Below, piece after piece: positions 16,111 through 24,631 of a DNA stretch of 26,885 nt. The notes beneath the pieces were generated by a model that ran no database searches, was not told where the DNA came from, and saw nothing but the letters and a program-made list of their open reading frames with translations. How positions within the stretch are numbered: the first letter of the stretch is position 1; every line of letters starts with the position of its first letter. Made by a program: the position numbers and the translations under genes. Origin of the DNA: Lachnospiraceae bacterium (GTDB lineage: Bacteria > Bacillota > Clostridia > Lachnospirales > Lachnospiraceae); assembly GCA_024691145.1 (NCBI GenBank), contig JAILNW010000396.1, positions 1-26,885 of the forward strand, given 5' to 3'.

Positions 16111-17373
16111 ATGTATTCTAATATCAAATACTGCCAGACAGACAGCTTCCCTGATAAGGGAAATCTTATAGTTAATATCGTATCTATTACAAACGAGGCT
16201 CCGGTAAATGGTGCCACAGTCGTTGTTATGGACGATAACCAGAATAATACTTATGGAGAATATACCACTGATGACAGCGGACAGACTGAAGTTATAACAT
16301 TAGGTGCCCCGGAAAAGGAACTTAGCCTGACAATTAACGCTAATATTCCATATGCCAAATATAGTCTTATGATATCTGCAAATGGTTTTGAAAGTGTGTT
16401 GATAAATGGAGTTGAAATTCTCTCTGATGTTACAGCCATTCAGAACATACGCTTAATGCCACGTAACAACAATGATACTGTGGAAAGTTTTGTTATTCCT
16501 GACCATACCCTGTATGGAGACTATCCTCCAAAAATCGCTGAAAGTGAAATTAAAGATGTTAATGAAACTTCAGAAATTGTTTTAAGTAAAGTTGTTATAC
16601 CAGAATATATTGTAGTACATGATGGTCCTCCTGGTGACAGAAGTGCCAAAGATTATTATGTTCGCTATAAGGATTATATCAAAAATGTTGCATCAAGCGA
16701 GATTTATGCAACCTGGCCTTTAGCTGCCATTCAGGCAAATGTTCTTGCCATTATGTCATTTACACTTAACAGGGTCTATACAGAATGGTACCGTAACCGA
16801 GGCTACAATTTTACAATCACCTCTTCAACAGCCTTTGACCAGAAATGGATAAATGGAAGAAATTATTATAATACCATTTCAAATGTTGTGGATACTATAT
16901 TTGTTAACTATCTTTCAAAGCCCAACATAAAACAGCCTTTATTTACACAGTACTGTGATGGAAAAAATGCAACCTGTCCTAACTGGATGACCCAATGGGG
17001 TTCAAAATCTCTTGCAGACCAGGGTTTAACAGCAATAGAGATTTTAAGGCGCTATTATGGCAGTAACGTATTTATAAATACAGCAACAGAAGTATCAGGC
17101 ATTCCTTCTTCCTGGCCAGGATATAACCTTAACAATGGTGCCTCAGGCCAAAAAGTGCTTCAGCTTCAAAAACAACTTAACACAATCGCAAATACCTACA
17201 AAAGAATTCCAAAAATTGCAGCAGACGGTATATACGGAAACCAGACAAAAAATGCTGTAAAAGTATTTCAAAGCATCTTCGGATTAAGTCCAAATGGAAT
17301 AACTGACTTTCCTACATGGTACAAAATATCTGAAATATACGTTGCAGTAACTAAAATCGCCGAATTCATTTAA
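16111..17373 (+). CDS. SpoIID-like protein with peptidoglycan-binding domain
   Basis: A 420-residue protein in three parts. Residues 17-115 resemble a carboxypeptidase-regulatory/CnaB-like beta-sandwich (LIVNIVSITNEAPVNGATVV). Residues 180-318 resemble SpoIID/LytB: YIKNVASSEIYATWPLAAIQ carries the likely catalytic Glu (E197), followed by the ANVLAIMSFTLNR helix and YCDGKNATCPNWMTQWGS. Residues 344-408 form a PG_binding_1 domain (GQKVLQLQKQLN, ADGIYGNQTKNAVKVFQ). SpoIID is a lytic transglycosylase acting on denuded glycan. No signal peptide or membrane segment is visible, so export is unexplained. It is the only plus-strand gene here, with GAGG 7 nt upstream and its own terminator. Homologues are common in Clostridia; its physiological role is uncertain. 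Confidence 0.8.
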   Translation: MYSNIKYCQTDSFPDKGNLIVNIVSITNEAPVNGATVVVMDDNQNNTYGEYTTDDSGQTEVITLGAPEKELSLTINANIPYAKYSLMISANGFESVLINGVEILSDVTAIQNIRLMPRNNNDTVESFVIPDHTLYGDYPPKIAESEIKDVNETSEIVLSKVVIPEYIVVHDGPPGDRSAKDYYVRYKDYIKNVASSEIYATWPLAAIQANVLAIMSFTLNRVYTEWYRNRGYNFTITSSTAFDQKWINGRNYYNTISNVVDTIFVNYLSKPNIKQPLFTQYCDGKNATCPNWMTQWGSKSLADQGLTAIEILRRYYGSNVFINTATEVSGIPSSWPGYNLNNGASGQKVLQLQKQLNTIANTYKRIPKIAADGIYGNQTKNAVKVFQSIFGLSPNGITDFPTWYKISEIYVAVTKIAEFI

Positions 17374-17386
17374 CCAACACAAATAA

Positions 17387-17416
17387 CAGCCAGACATTAA
17401 GCCTGGCTGCTTTTTT
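17387..17416 (+). terminator. Rho-independent terminator after the SpoIID-like gene
   Basis: A CAGCCAG/CTGGCTG stem (17387-17393, 17403-17409), 9-nt loop, then C and six T. It sits between convergent genes; its T run abuts the stop codon of the GGDEF gene at 17415. Confidence 0.85.
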
Positions 17417-20400
17417 ACTTTGCATAAAATGAATATGTTCCTTTTTTGGTTTTTTTAACATGGTACAGTGCCTTATCTGCATTTTCAAGTGCCTTATAGA
17501 ATTCTCCAAGTCCATCATTTCCGATTGTCTTAAACCCTGCAACACCTACTGAGCAACAGATACGGTTTTGTTCATCAATGTTAACAAGTTCATTCATTTC
17601 TTCACAAATAACATCTACAAATGAATTTTCCTCTAACAACATCTGATAAATATTCTCAATCTGTTTTACCACCGTATTTCTGTCCATATTCTTAAATACA
17701 ACGATAAATTCGTCTCCGCCATATCGTATTGCAAGACCATTATTAGTTAAGGTCAGCCTTTCAAGAAGATTAGCAAATGCCTTTAATACAGCATCTCCTA
17801 CATCATGTCCAAATGTATCATTACAATACTTGAAGTTATCAAGGTCAATATACAACACTGAATAGAAATTATACTTAAGTTTACTCTTTAACAAATCACT
17901 GCTTCCCTTTGAAGCAGAATCCACTTTAAACTGACGTTTAAGTTCTTCCTCAAGCCCCTTTCTGTTAAGGAGACCTGTAAGCATATCAGTATGAGCAATC
18001 TGCTTAAGCATCTTATTCATCTTCTTAATTTCAGTTGTTTTCTCCACACTGTGAATCGCATCTATAAACTGTCTTAGAAGACGTTCGCAGACATCCACAC
18101 TAAGGTTGTGAAGAATCTGGAATATATCCCTTTCTGTTCCAAGTCGAAGACTCTTTATAGTTGTATATGCATAAAATACATACTCTAGCTTATTATTAAC
18201 TCTGAATGGTATTCCCATTAATGAATATACCCTGTCTGTCTTAAACAATCTTAAAAGTTCAGTAAATTCATCATAGTTTTTACTATTGGCAGTCATAAAG
18301 AAAGACTCTCTGTTAGTGTTTTCAAAATTGTCCCACAAAATACCAATAGTTGCACTATCCACCATATAGTGGACATTTTTCGTAATTGATAAGAGTTTTC
18401 CCTTCTCATCCTTATAAATCATAAATAAACCATCTATATTATAGTTATACTCAAAGGCATTAAGAGCTTTATCAATAAGTTCTGAAACAGTTTCACCAGG
18501 ATTACTCATAAGGTTCTGCCATTTACCGTAGAAATCCTCTTCTGCTTTTCTGGCTTCAAGTTTCTTCTTGATTCTTTCAATTTCAGTCATATTTATAATT
18601 TCTTCAAGGGTTATACCATCAAGCTTTAATTCATGTCTTCTTCCCCTTGTGTACACAGAGCCTGCAACAGTTCCCATAAATTTTTCCTTCTGTTCTTTAA
18701 GTCTGTGTTCATCACAATAAGCTATTACCTGTTCTGCAAACTCATTACTTTTAGTCTTAAGCCCACATTCTCTGTAAATATTCATTTTATCACACATGAA
18801 TGTTATATACATGAAAAATTTCATTCCATCCATGCCTTCAAGAAATACATGTGCCTTATCTATATTTATTCTTGCCTCTTCATAATTTCTGTTTACATAA
18901 GCAATTAAAGACTTAATGTAAAAGTAGAAGAATTTGTCCTCTATAAAGAAATCCTGCTTGTCAATTATAACATTAAAGTCTATATTTCTCTCAATTTTCT
19001 TTAATTCCAGATAACACAAATATGTTTTATCTGTTCTAAAATAGCAGATTGTTCTTAATGCAAACAATTTTGTAATATTACATGCATATAATTTAGCATA
19101 ACCCATTGTATCCATAATTCTTATGGCACAGGAAAGATATTCAATTGCACCATAATAATCATTTGCAAGCATACAGTTAAGTCCCAGATTATAAAGGCAT
19201 TCTGCCACATGCTGTGTATCATGATACTTATAACATGTTTTTAAAGCATTTGAAAAATACTCATGGGCAAGTTCATACTGTTCAATGGTACAGCTGTTAA
19301 ATCCCATTCCCATATATGTGTATGCAGCCTGAAGTTCGTCATCTCCTATAACCTCAAGAACTTTTTTACAAAAATAATTTGCAGTATCAAAGCATGCTGC
19401 ACTGGATGCACGCATAATATTTATTCTGTATAATGATCTTAGAAAAGCGTTATTTCCTATCTTCTTGCCTATTTTTATTGCTTCATAAAGCATAGGAGCT
19501 TTATCACGCATAGATGAAACATCCTTATACAAATCCGGCTCTCTTTCACAGCAAAGATTCAGTATTTCAGCAAGATGATCATAATAATTTATTTCTCTTA
19601 ACTTATCTATAAGTTCATAAGGAACATTATTTTTTTCAGGGCTGTATATAGTATAGTCATTATTTGTCTTTACAAGTATTATTTCTGCTTTTGCAAGACA
19701 GATTTCCAGATAATCCTCAATTGGTATATCAGCACAGTCATAAAATGCCCTTACTTCTCTTTTTAATATATCATGTTTAGAAATCTGTTCTCTCATTTTT
19801 TTAGCTATTTTAATAGTTTCATTAATGTAATGAAGGGTATTTTTTTCCTGTCCGCCAATCATATATACCCTTGACAACTCATAACAATACATAAACTTAT
19901 AAAACAATGACTGAGTACTTGAACAAATTGTTTTCATCTTCTCACATACCAGCAAAACATCGTTAAGTCTTGAACCGTTCTGCATATTATCAAACTTTGT
20001 AAGAACCAGCAATGTCTCAATAAGCATCATATAAACTACAAATTCATAATCCTCTTCAATATCAAGTTTTTCAATATTTAACTGTTCATAAGCTATATCA
20101 AGATAATAGTAAGCTTCATAAAACTGAAGCATTTCTATTTTGTTATGAATACAATATAATTCATTTATATAGTCCTCTGAACCTAATTTCCAAGATACAC
20201 TTTTTTCTGCCTTAAATCCGTCTTCTGCTACAATATCGTAGTCATATACACACTCTCTGTTTTCAAGTATTCCAATAAGCTTATCCCAGTCGCCTTTTAC
20301 ATAGCTTCTGATTGGATAATTTTCATTAAAACATGCTAAAAAGTTATAATTTCTGTCTGAATTCAGCAGGCACATCATTAGTTTTATGTCAGATGCATCT

Positions 20401-20864
20401 GCAAGGTGCAGTTTATCAAGTATAAAAACCACATGGCTTCTTCTGCTGCAATACTCTATCATCCTTAATATTTCATCATAAACACATTTATTTTCAAATT
20501 TATAAGAATGGTCTATAAACTCCTCTGGTCTTTTACATATACCCGTTTTAAAATATGACTTGAATATTTCCCTGTGCATACTGTAAACGCCATTTTTTTC
20601 AAGGAATTCATCAATATCCTCTACATTTTCATTTACATAGTCCCTTATCCATCCAAGGTATGGCTCAAATGGATTTCTGACTTCACTATGAGTATAAACA
20701 TGCTTAACAACAATTATATTATCTATATCATAAAAATCTTTTAATTCTAATTCATTGAACAAGTCAAAAGCATGATAATGCCTTATAACCATTAACACAC
20801 TCTTCTTACCAATTTGTACTTCTTTTCTAAAATCCTTAAGATAGCTCTCATACAAATTATTCAC
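17415..20864 (-). CDS. TPR-containing diguanylate cyclase (GGDEF)
   Basis: A cytoplasmic protein of 1149 residues expected to make cyclic di-GMP from two GTP. The N-terminal part (1 to about 230) resembles an AAA/STAND ATPase region: VVFILDKLHLADASD is Walker B-like, but no GxxxxGK[ST] P-loop is present. Residues about 260-770 are helical, with TPR-like repeats (YTYMGMGFNSCTIEQYELA, LYNLGLNCMLANDYYGAIEY). A GAF-like region (about 800-940) precedes the GGDEF domain (959-1149), with YIDLDNFKYCND and an intact GGDEF at 1049-1053. The product-inhibition RxxD site is missing (TNNG in its place). No membrane segment is seen. A longer frame starts at TTG 20885, but AGAGAGGTG lies 8 nt before the GTG at 20864, which I prefer. 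A sigma-28-type promoter precedes it. Confidence 0.88.
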   Translation of the reverse strand: MNNLYESYLKDFRKEVQIGKKSVLMVIRHYHAFDLFNELELKDFYDIDNIIVVKHVYTHSEVRNPFEPYLGWIRDYVNENVEDIDEFLEKNGVYSMHREIFKSYFKTGICKRPEEFIDHSYKFENKCVYDEILRMIEYCSRRSHVVFILDKLHLADASDIKLMMCLLNSDRNYNFLACFNENYPIRSYVKGDWDKLIGILENRECVYDYDIVAEDGFKAEKSVSWKLGSEDYINELYCIHNKIEMLQFYEAYYYLDIAYEQLNIEKLDIEEDYEFVVYMMLIETLLVLTKFDNMQNGSRLNDVLLVCEKMKTICSSTQSLFYKFMYCYELSRVYMIGGQEKNTLHYINETIKIAKKMREQISKHDILKREVRAFYDCADIPIEDYLEICLAKAEIILVKTNNDYTIYSPEKNNVPYELIDKLREINYYDHLAEILNLCCEREPDLYKDVSSMRDKAPMLYEAIKIGKKIGNNAFLRSLYRINIMRASSAACFDTANYFCKKVLEVIGDDELQAAYTYMGMGFNSCTIEQYELAHEYFSNALKTCYKYHDTQHVAECLYNLGLNCMLANDYYGAIEYLSCAIRIMDTMGYAKLYACNITKLFALRTICYFRTDKTYLCYLELKKIERNIDFNVIIDKQDFFIEDKFFYFYIKSLIAYVNRNYEEARINIDKAHVFLEGMDGMKFFMYITFMCDKMNIYRECGLKTKSNEFAEQVIAYCDEHRLKEQKEKFMGTVAGSVYTRGRRHELKLDGITLEEIINMTEIERIKKKLEARKAEEDFYGKWQNLMSNPGETVSELIDKALNAFEYNYNIDGLFMIYKDEKGKLLSITKNVHYMVDSATIGILWDNFENTNRESFFMTANSKNYDEFTELLRLFKTDRVYSLMGIPFRVNNKLEYVFYAYTTIKSLRLGTERDIFQILHNLSVDVCERLLRQFIDAIHSVEKTTEIKKMNKMLKQIAHTDMLTGLLNRKGLEEELKRQFKVDSASKGSSDLLKSKLKYNFYSVLYIDLDNFKYCNDTFGHDVGDAVLKAFANLLERLTLTNNGLAIRYGGDEFIVVFKNMDRNTVVKQIENIYQMLLEENSFVDVICEEMNELVNIDEQNRICCSVGVAGFKTIGNDGLGEFYKALENADKALYHVKKTKKGTYSFYAK

Positions 20865-20924
20865 CGACTTCACCTCTCTGTTCAATGGGAATTATTTACA
20901 ATTTTGCCCATTTCATCATTTAAA

Positions 20925-20952
20925 ATATCGGCATAATGTGTTATTTATTTTA
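20925..20952 (-). promoter_or_regulatory. Flagellar sigma-28 (SigD/FliA)-type promoter of the GGDEF gene
   Basis: GCCGATAT (20925-20932, minus strand) matches the sigma-28 -10 consensus at all eight positions. TAAA (20949-20952) lies 16 bp upstream; shifting one base gives AAAA at 15 bp. It is placed between the ilvE terminator and the start at 20864, with a leader of about 55 nt. No sigma-A promoter as good was seen there. Confidence 0.6.
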
Positions 20953-20968
20953 GAGAAAAATGCAGATT

Positions 20969-21004
20969 TAAAAAAGAGGGTATATGCAAAATCTGCATAT
21001 ACCC
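20969..21004 (-). terminator. Rho-independent terminator after ilvE
   Basis: A perfect 10-bp stem GGGTATATGC/GCATATACCC (20978-20987, 20995-21004), 7-nt loop, and a T-rich tail on the minus strand, beginning 22 bp after the ilvE stop. Confidence 0.9.
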
Positions 21005-21026
21005 GTAATTATTATAATCATTATAA

Positions 21027-22094
21027 TTAGCAAACTACAGTCCAGCCCTCTGGTCCTTCAATCTTTCCTAACTGAATTCCTGTAATTGTATCATAAATCT
21101 TCTGGCTTAATTCACCGATGTTGCCATCTTTAATCTGGATAACCTTGTCACCAAAACGAAGGTGTCCAACTGGTGAAATAACTGCTGCTGTACCAGAACC
21201 GAAGCACTCTTCAAGTGTTCCATTCTCAGCTGCCTCTAATAACTCATCAACAGAGATTCTTCTCTCTTCGCAAGGAATTCCCCATGATCTGCATAATTCA
21301 CATACAGAATTACGAGTAATACCAGGCAAGATACTTCCGTTTAACATAGGAGTTACAACAGTTCCATTAATCTTGAAGAAAATGTTCATAGCTCCAACTT
21401 CTTCGATGTACTTACGCTCAACACCGTCAAGCCATAATACCTGTGAATATCCTTCATCATGAGCTTTCATCTGTGCTGCTAATGAAGCTGCATAGTTACC
21501 ACCTGTCTTAGCTTCACCAATACCACCTTTAACAGCTCTTACATAATCATCTTCAATCCAGATCTTAACTGGGTTAAGTCCCTCTTTGTAGTAAGCACCA
21601 ACTGGTGATAAGATAATAATAAACTTATATGTAGATGATGGTCTGACACCTAAGAATGGGTCAGTTGCAATCATAAATGGTCTAATATATAATGCAGTTC
21701 CAGGTGCTGTAGGAATCCAAGCCTGATCTATCTTAACTAATTCCTTAACAGCCTGTACAAAATCCTCAACAGGAATCTGTGGCATGCATAATCTCTTATT
21801 ACTGTTGTTAGCTCTCTTAGCATTCATGTCAGGACGGAATAATAATATTCTTCCATCTTCAGCCTTGTAAGCCTTAAGACCTTCGAACATCTCCTGTCCA
21901 TAATGGAAAACCATAGCTGAAGGATCAAGTGAAAGTGGTCCATAAGGAACTATTCTAGGATCAATCCAGCCCTTTCCTTCCTCATAGTCCATAACGAACA
22001 TATGATCAGTAAAAATAGTACCAAAAGTTAATGGATTATCTTTTCCAGGTAATTCTTTTGGTGTAGTTGTTTTTTCAATTCTGATATTTAACAT
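21027..22094 (-). CDS. ilvE: Branched-chain amino acid aminotransferase
   Basis: A PLP-dependent class IV aminotransferase that interconverts Leu, Ile and Val with their 2-oxo acids using glutamate/2-oxoglutarate. The 355-residue length fits the long (BCAT II-like) type. Visible features are MVFHYGQEMFEGLKAYKAED, RPDMNAKRANNSNKRLCMP, the catalytic Lys in GGIGEAKTGGNYAAS (K196), WLDGVERKYIEEVGAMNIFF, LPGITRNSV and CFGSGTAAVISPVG. It is monocistronic, with its own promoter (22134-22162) and terminator. GGAAGG lies upstream of the ATG. No T-box or leucine-rich leader peptide is evident in the short leader. Confidence 0.95.
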   Translation of the reverse strand: MLNIRIEKTTTPKELPGKDNPLTFGTIFTDHMFVMDYEEGKGWIDPRIVPYGPLSLDPSAMVFHYGQEMFEGLKAYKAEDGRILLFRPDMNAKRANNSNKRLCMPQIPVEDFVQAVKELVKIDQAWIPTAPGTALYIRPFMIATDPFLGVRPSSTYKFIIILSPVGAYYKEGLNPVKIWIEDDYVRAVKGGIGEAKTGGNYAASLAAQMKAHDEGYSQVLWLDGVERKYIEEVGAMNIFFKINGTVVTPMLNGSILPGITRNSVCELCRSWGIPCEERRISVDELLEAAENGTLEECFGSGTAAVISPVGHLRFGDKVIQIKDGNIGELSQKIYDTITGIQLGKIEGPEGWTVVC

Positions 22095-22133
22095 CTTTAT
22101 TCATCCTTCCTTTATATATCTCTCATAAATACT

Positions 22134-22162
22134 ATAATAGTCTTATTTTTTAAATTTTTCAA
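22134..22162 (-). promoter_or_regulatory. Sigma-A promoter of ilvE
   Basis: TTGAAA (22157-22162), a 17-bp spacer and TATTAT (22134-22139) on the minus strand; the leader is about 35 nt. Confidence 0.65.
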
Positions 22163-22182
22163 GTATTTTTTTTAGTGTAAGG

Positions 22183-22671
22183 TTATTTTTTTACGTACTT
22201 TAAAAATCTGTATTCTAAATCATAGTAAGTCTGCTCTTCCGAGTCACACTCTATATGCCACTCTGGCATGTTATCGAGGTTAGGGAAATACGTATCTGCA
22301 TTGTACTCAAAATCAATCTTTGTTACATGAACAACGTCACAATACTTCAGCATCTGCTCATAAATCTTTGCTCCCCCTATAACATATACATCATCTGTAT
22401 CATAATCCTTAACCATATCAAGAGCTTCTTCTATGCTGTGAACTATAATGGCTCCAGGAACCTTATAGTTTTCCTTATGTGTAATAACTATATTAGTTCT
22501 GTTTTTAAGAGGCATTCCTGCAGGGAAGCTTTCTAAGGTATTCTTTCCCATTATTACCACTTTATTAGTTGTTTCACTTTTAAAAAATCTCATATCTGCT
22601 GGTATACTAACCAGTGTTTTGTTATTAAGGCCTATAGCCCAGTTATTATCAACTGCAACTATGCACTTCAT
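22183..22671 (-). CDS. folA: Dihydrofolate reductase
   Basis: Reduces dihydrofolate to tetrahydrofolate with NADPH in the cytosol. The 162 residues match chromosomal DHFR. Motifs are MKCIVAVDNNWAIGLNN, IPADMRFFKSETT (catalytic Asp 26), VVIMGKNTLESFP (NADPH binding) and VYVIGGAKIYEQML. The frame is open to 22728, overlapping thyX, but the ATG at 22671 after GGAGAGAG fits the family start. It follows thyX by 17 bp and is the last gene of its operon. No clear terminator follows; the ilvE promoter begins 20 bp after its stop. Confidence 0.95.
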   Translation of the reverse strand: MKCIVAVDNNWAIGLNNKTLVSIPADMRFFKSETTNKVVIMGKNTLESFPAGMPLKNRTNIVITHKENYKVPGAIIVHSIEEALDMVKDYDTDDVYVIGGAKIYEQMLKYCDVVHVTKIDFEYNADTYFPNLDNMPEWHIECDSEEQTYYDLEYRFLKYVKK

Positions 22672-22688
22672 TCTATACTCTCTCCATT

Positions 22689-23357
22689 CTAATTGCTGTA
22701 TCTGCCACAGGATGTTTTTTCCGGGCAACGTCCAAGGTATTCACATTTTGGCATAAATAAATTATCAACAAGCCATGCCCACTCTTCAGAGTACTCTTTT
22801 AAAGCCTTCATAATGTCATTCATAAGGTTTCTGAACTCCCAATATGCTCTTGTACATAATCTCTGGTGGCTCATCTCTATAAGGCTTCTAAGACCTCTTT
22901 TATCAACAATAACAGTTGTCATGCCTAGAGGAAGTCCCATGGCAGAATCCTCTTTAGGTATGCCAAGATCTTCTAATTTTTTAAGAGATACCTGAATATT
23001 CTTCATCATTTCATCATAAACCTTAAGAGCCTCTTCATTATTCTGAATCTTAGGTGGTGTTATATAATCAAATCCGTTCTCATAATTAATATATCTTGTA
23101 CTTGCCTGAAGTCTTGTAGGACCTCCTGCAATGTGGGTATAATACTCTCTTATAACCCTTGCAGAATATCCTGAAAGTTCAAGATAAACTTCAGGAAATT
23201 CCAATGTTCTTCCATGATTGCTTTCTATACAGCCCATACCCCTTTTATAGTTTTTAAGCGGATCCTTAACATCAGATCCATAGCAGATACCTGCCATCTT
23301 TCCTATAAGGGTAATAGGTTCCTTTGTAGTTCCTTCCATAACGGTTACTTTTCCCAT
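22689..23357 (-). CDS. thyX: FAD-dependent thymidylate synthase, divergent
   Basis: Flavin-dependent methylation of dUMP to dTMP, using methylene-tetrahydrofolate and NADPH. The 222-residue protein has family features: ESNHGRTLEFPEVYLELSGY, RVIREYYTHI, QASTRYINY (84-92), GLPLGMTTVIVDKRGLRSLI and SHQRLCTRAYWEFRNLM. The signature RHRx7S is altered: the segment reads THIAGGPTRLQAS, two residues longer and without the two arginines. SxRY is kept. The C-terminus carries three Cys in CEYLGRCPEKTSC, an unusual tail. The start is the ATG at 23357 with GGAGG 8 nt upstream, rather than the ATG at 23372. It lies between hflX and folA. ThyX identity is well supported by the whole pattern and the DHFR neighbour. 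Confidence 0.85.
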   Translation of the reverse strand: MGKVTVMEGTTKEPITLIGKMAGICYGSDVKDPLKNYKRGMGCIESNHGRTLEFPEVYLELSGYSARVIREYYTHIAGGPTRLQASTRYINYENGFDYITPPKIQNNEEALKVYDEMMKNIQVSLKKLEDLGIPKEDSAMGLPLGMTTVIVDKRGLRSLIEMSHQRLCTRAYWEFRNLMNDIMKALKEYSEEWAWLVDNLFMPKCEYLGRCPEKTSCGRYSN

Positions 23358-23387
23358 AATGTCTGCCTCCATCTAAGATATATTTTT

Positions 23388-24614
23388 TCAGGCATACTGT
23401 TTTGGTGCATAAGCCTCAACATATATGCCTTCTTGTACATATTCTTCTTTTATTATCTGTCCATACTTTCTAATGGCCTGTATCTTTCCTGCTTCGTTGT
23501 ATGGATATACTTTCTGTATATATGTCATGCCTTTATTAATCATATCCTGTAAAATCTCGATAAGTTCATCAAGACCTGTTTCTTTCTTTGCAGATATATA
23601 TACACTTCTATCGCTTCTTAAGTCTTTTATGGACAAATCAGCATTTTCCTTGTCTATCTTATTAAAGACCGTAATAACAGGCTTGTCACAGACATCAAGT
23701 TTTTTTAGTGTATCATATACTATATGCATCTGACTGTCTGCCTGTTCATTTGAAGAATCAACAACATGAAGTATAATATCTGCATACTTTGCTTCTTCAA
23801 GTGTTGACTTAAAAGCATCTATAAGATGATGCGGAAGTTTTCTTATGAATCCTACAGTATCAGTAAATAATATCTCCTGTCCATTAGGACACTTAAAATT
23901 ACGTGTTGTAGGGTCAAGTGTCGCAAATAACTTATCCTCCTCAAGGACTCCTGCATCCGTTAATTTGTTAAGAAGGGTTGATTTGCCTGCGTTAGTATAT
24001 CCAACAATTGCAATAACAGGCATATGATTATTCTTTCTAAGATTTCTATTATTCTCTCTTACCTTAACAACATCATCAAGTTCTTTTTTTAACTGTGATA
24101 TTCTGTCCTTTATAAGTCTTCTGTCTGTTTCAAGTTTCTTCTCACCAGGTCCCCTTGTGCCTATTCCTCCTCCAAGTCTTGATAAAGAAACACCCATGCC
24201 TGTAAGTCTTGATGAACGGTATCTTAACTGTGCAAGTTCCACCTGAATCTTACCTTCACTTGTACATGCTCTTGCTGCAAATATATCAAGAATCATAACG
24301 GTTCTGTCAATTATTTTAACGTGAAGAACCTGCTCAAGATTCTTAATCTGGGCAGGTGAAAGTTCATCATCACATACAATTGTTGTGGCATTAAGTTCAT
24401 CTATAAGAAGAGCAACCTCTTCTATCTTGCCTTTTCCTATGTAAGTACCAGGGTGAACCGACTCTCTGTTCTGCACAACCTTTGCAACAACCACACAGCC
24501 GGCAGTTTTAGACAATTCTTCTAATTCTTCTAAAGACTCCTGTACTTCTTTCTCATTATTTGTAGCAACTGCAACTAAAATCAGTCTGTCTACATCTTCT
24601 TCAATATTATACAT
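23388..24614 (-). CDS. hflX: GTPase HflX
   Basis: A ribosome-associated GTPase that rescues or splits stalled ribosomes under stress; 408 residues. The N-terminal HflX domain includes HPGTYIGKGKIEEV and CDDELSPAQIKNLE, followed by IIDRTVMILDIFAARACT. The linker LGGGIGTRGPGEKKLETDRR is strongly conserved. G motifs are GYTNAGKS (205-212), the switch FATLDPTTR, DTVGFIRKLP (252-261) and FNKID, then SAKKETGLDEL. It follows the TPR lipoprotein by 17 bp, its AAGGA lying at that gene's stop, and precedes thyX by 30 bp. Confidence 0.96.
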   Translation of the reverse strand: MYNIEEDVDRLILVAVATNNEKEVQESLEELEELSKTAGCVVVAKVVQNRESVHPGTYIGKGKIEEVALLIDELNATTIVCDDELSPAQIKNLEQVLHVKIIDRTVMILDIFAARACTSEGKIQVELAQLRYRSSRLTGMGVSLSRLGGGIGTRGPGEKKLETDRRLIKDRISQLKKELDDVVKVRENNRNLRKNNHMPVIAIVGYTNAGKSTLLNKLTDAGVLEEDKLFATLDPTTRNFKCPNGQEILFTDTVGFIRKLPHHLIDAFKSTLEEAKYADIILHVVDSSNEQADSQMHIVYDTLKKLDVCDKPVITVFNKIDKENADLSIKDLRSDRSVYISAKKETGLDELIEILQDMINKGMTYIQKVYPYNEAGKIQAIRKYGQIIKEEYVQEGIYVEAYAPKQYA

Positions 24615-24631
24615 GCTATATTCAGTCCTTA

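Noticed and set aside
16251..16439. A short minus-strand frame inside the SpoIID-like gene
   Set aside because: Antisense shadow with no start signal.
22140..22182. Possible terminator after folA
   Set aside because: T-rich runs are present but no stem of useful length; the sequence is better explained as the ilvE promoter region.
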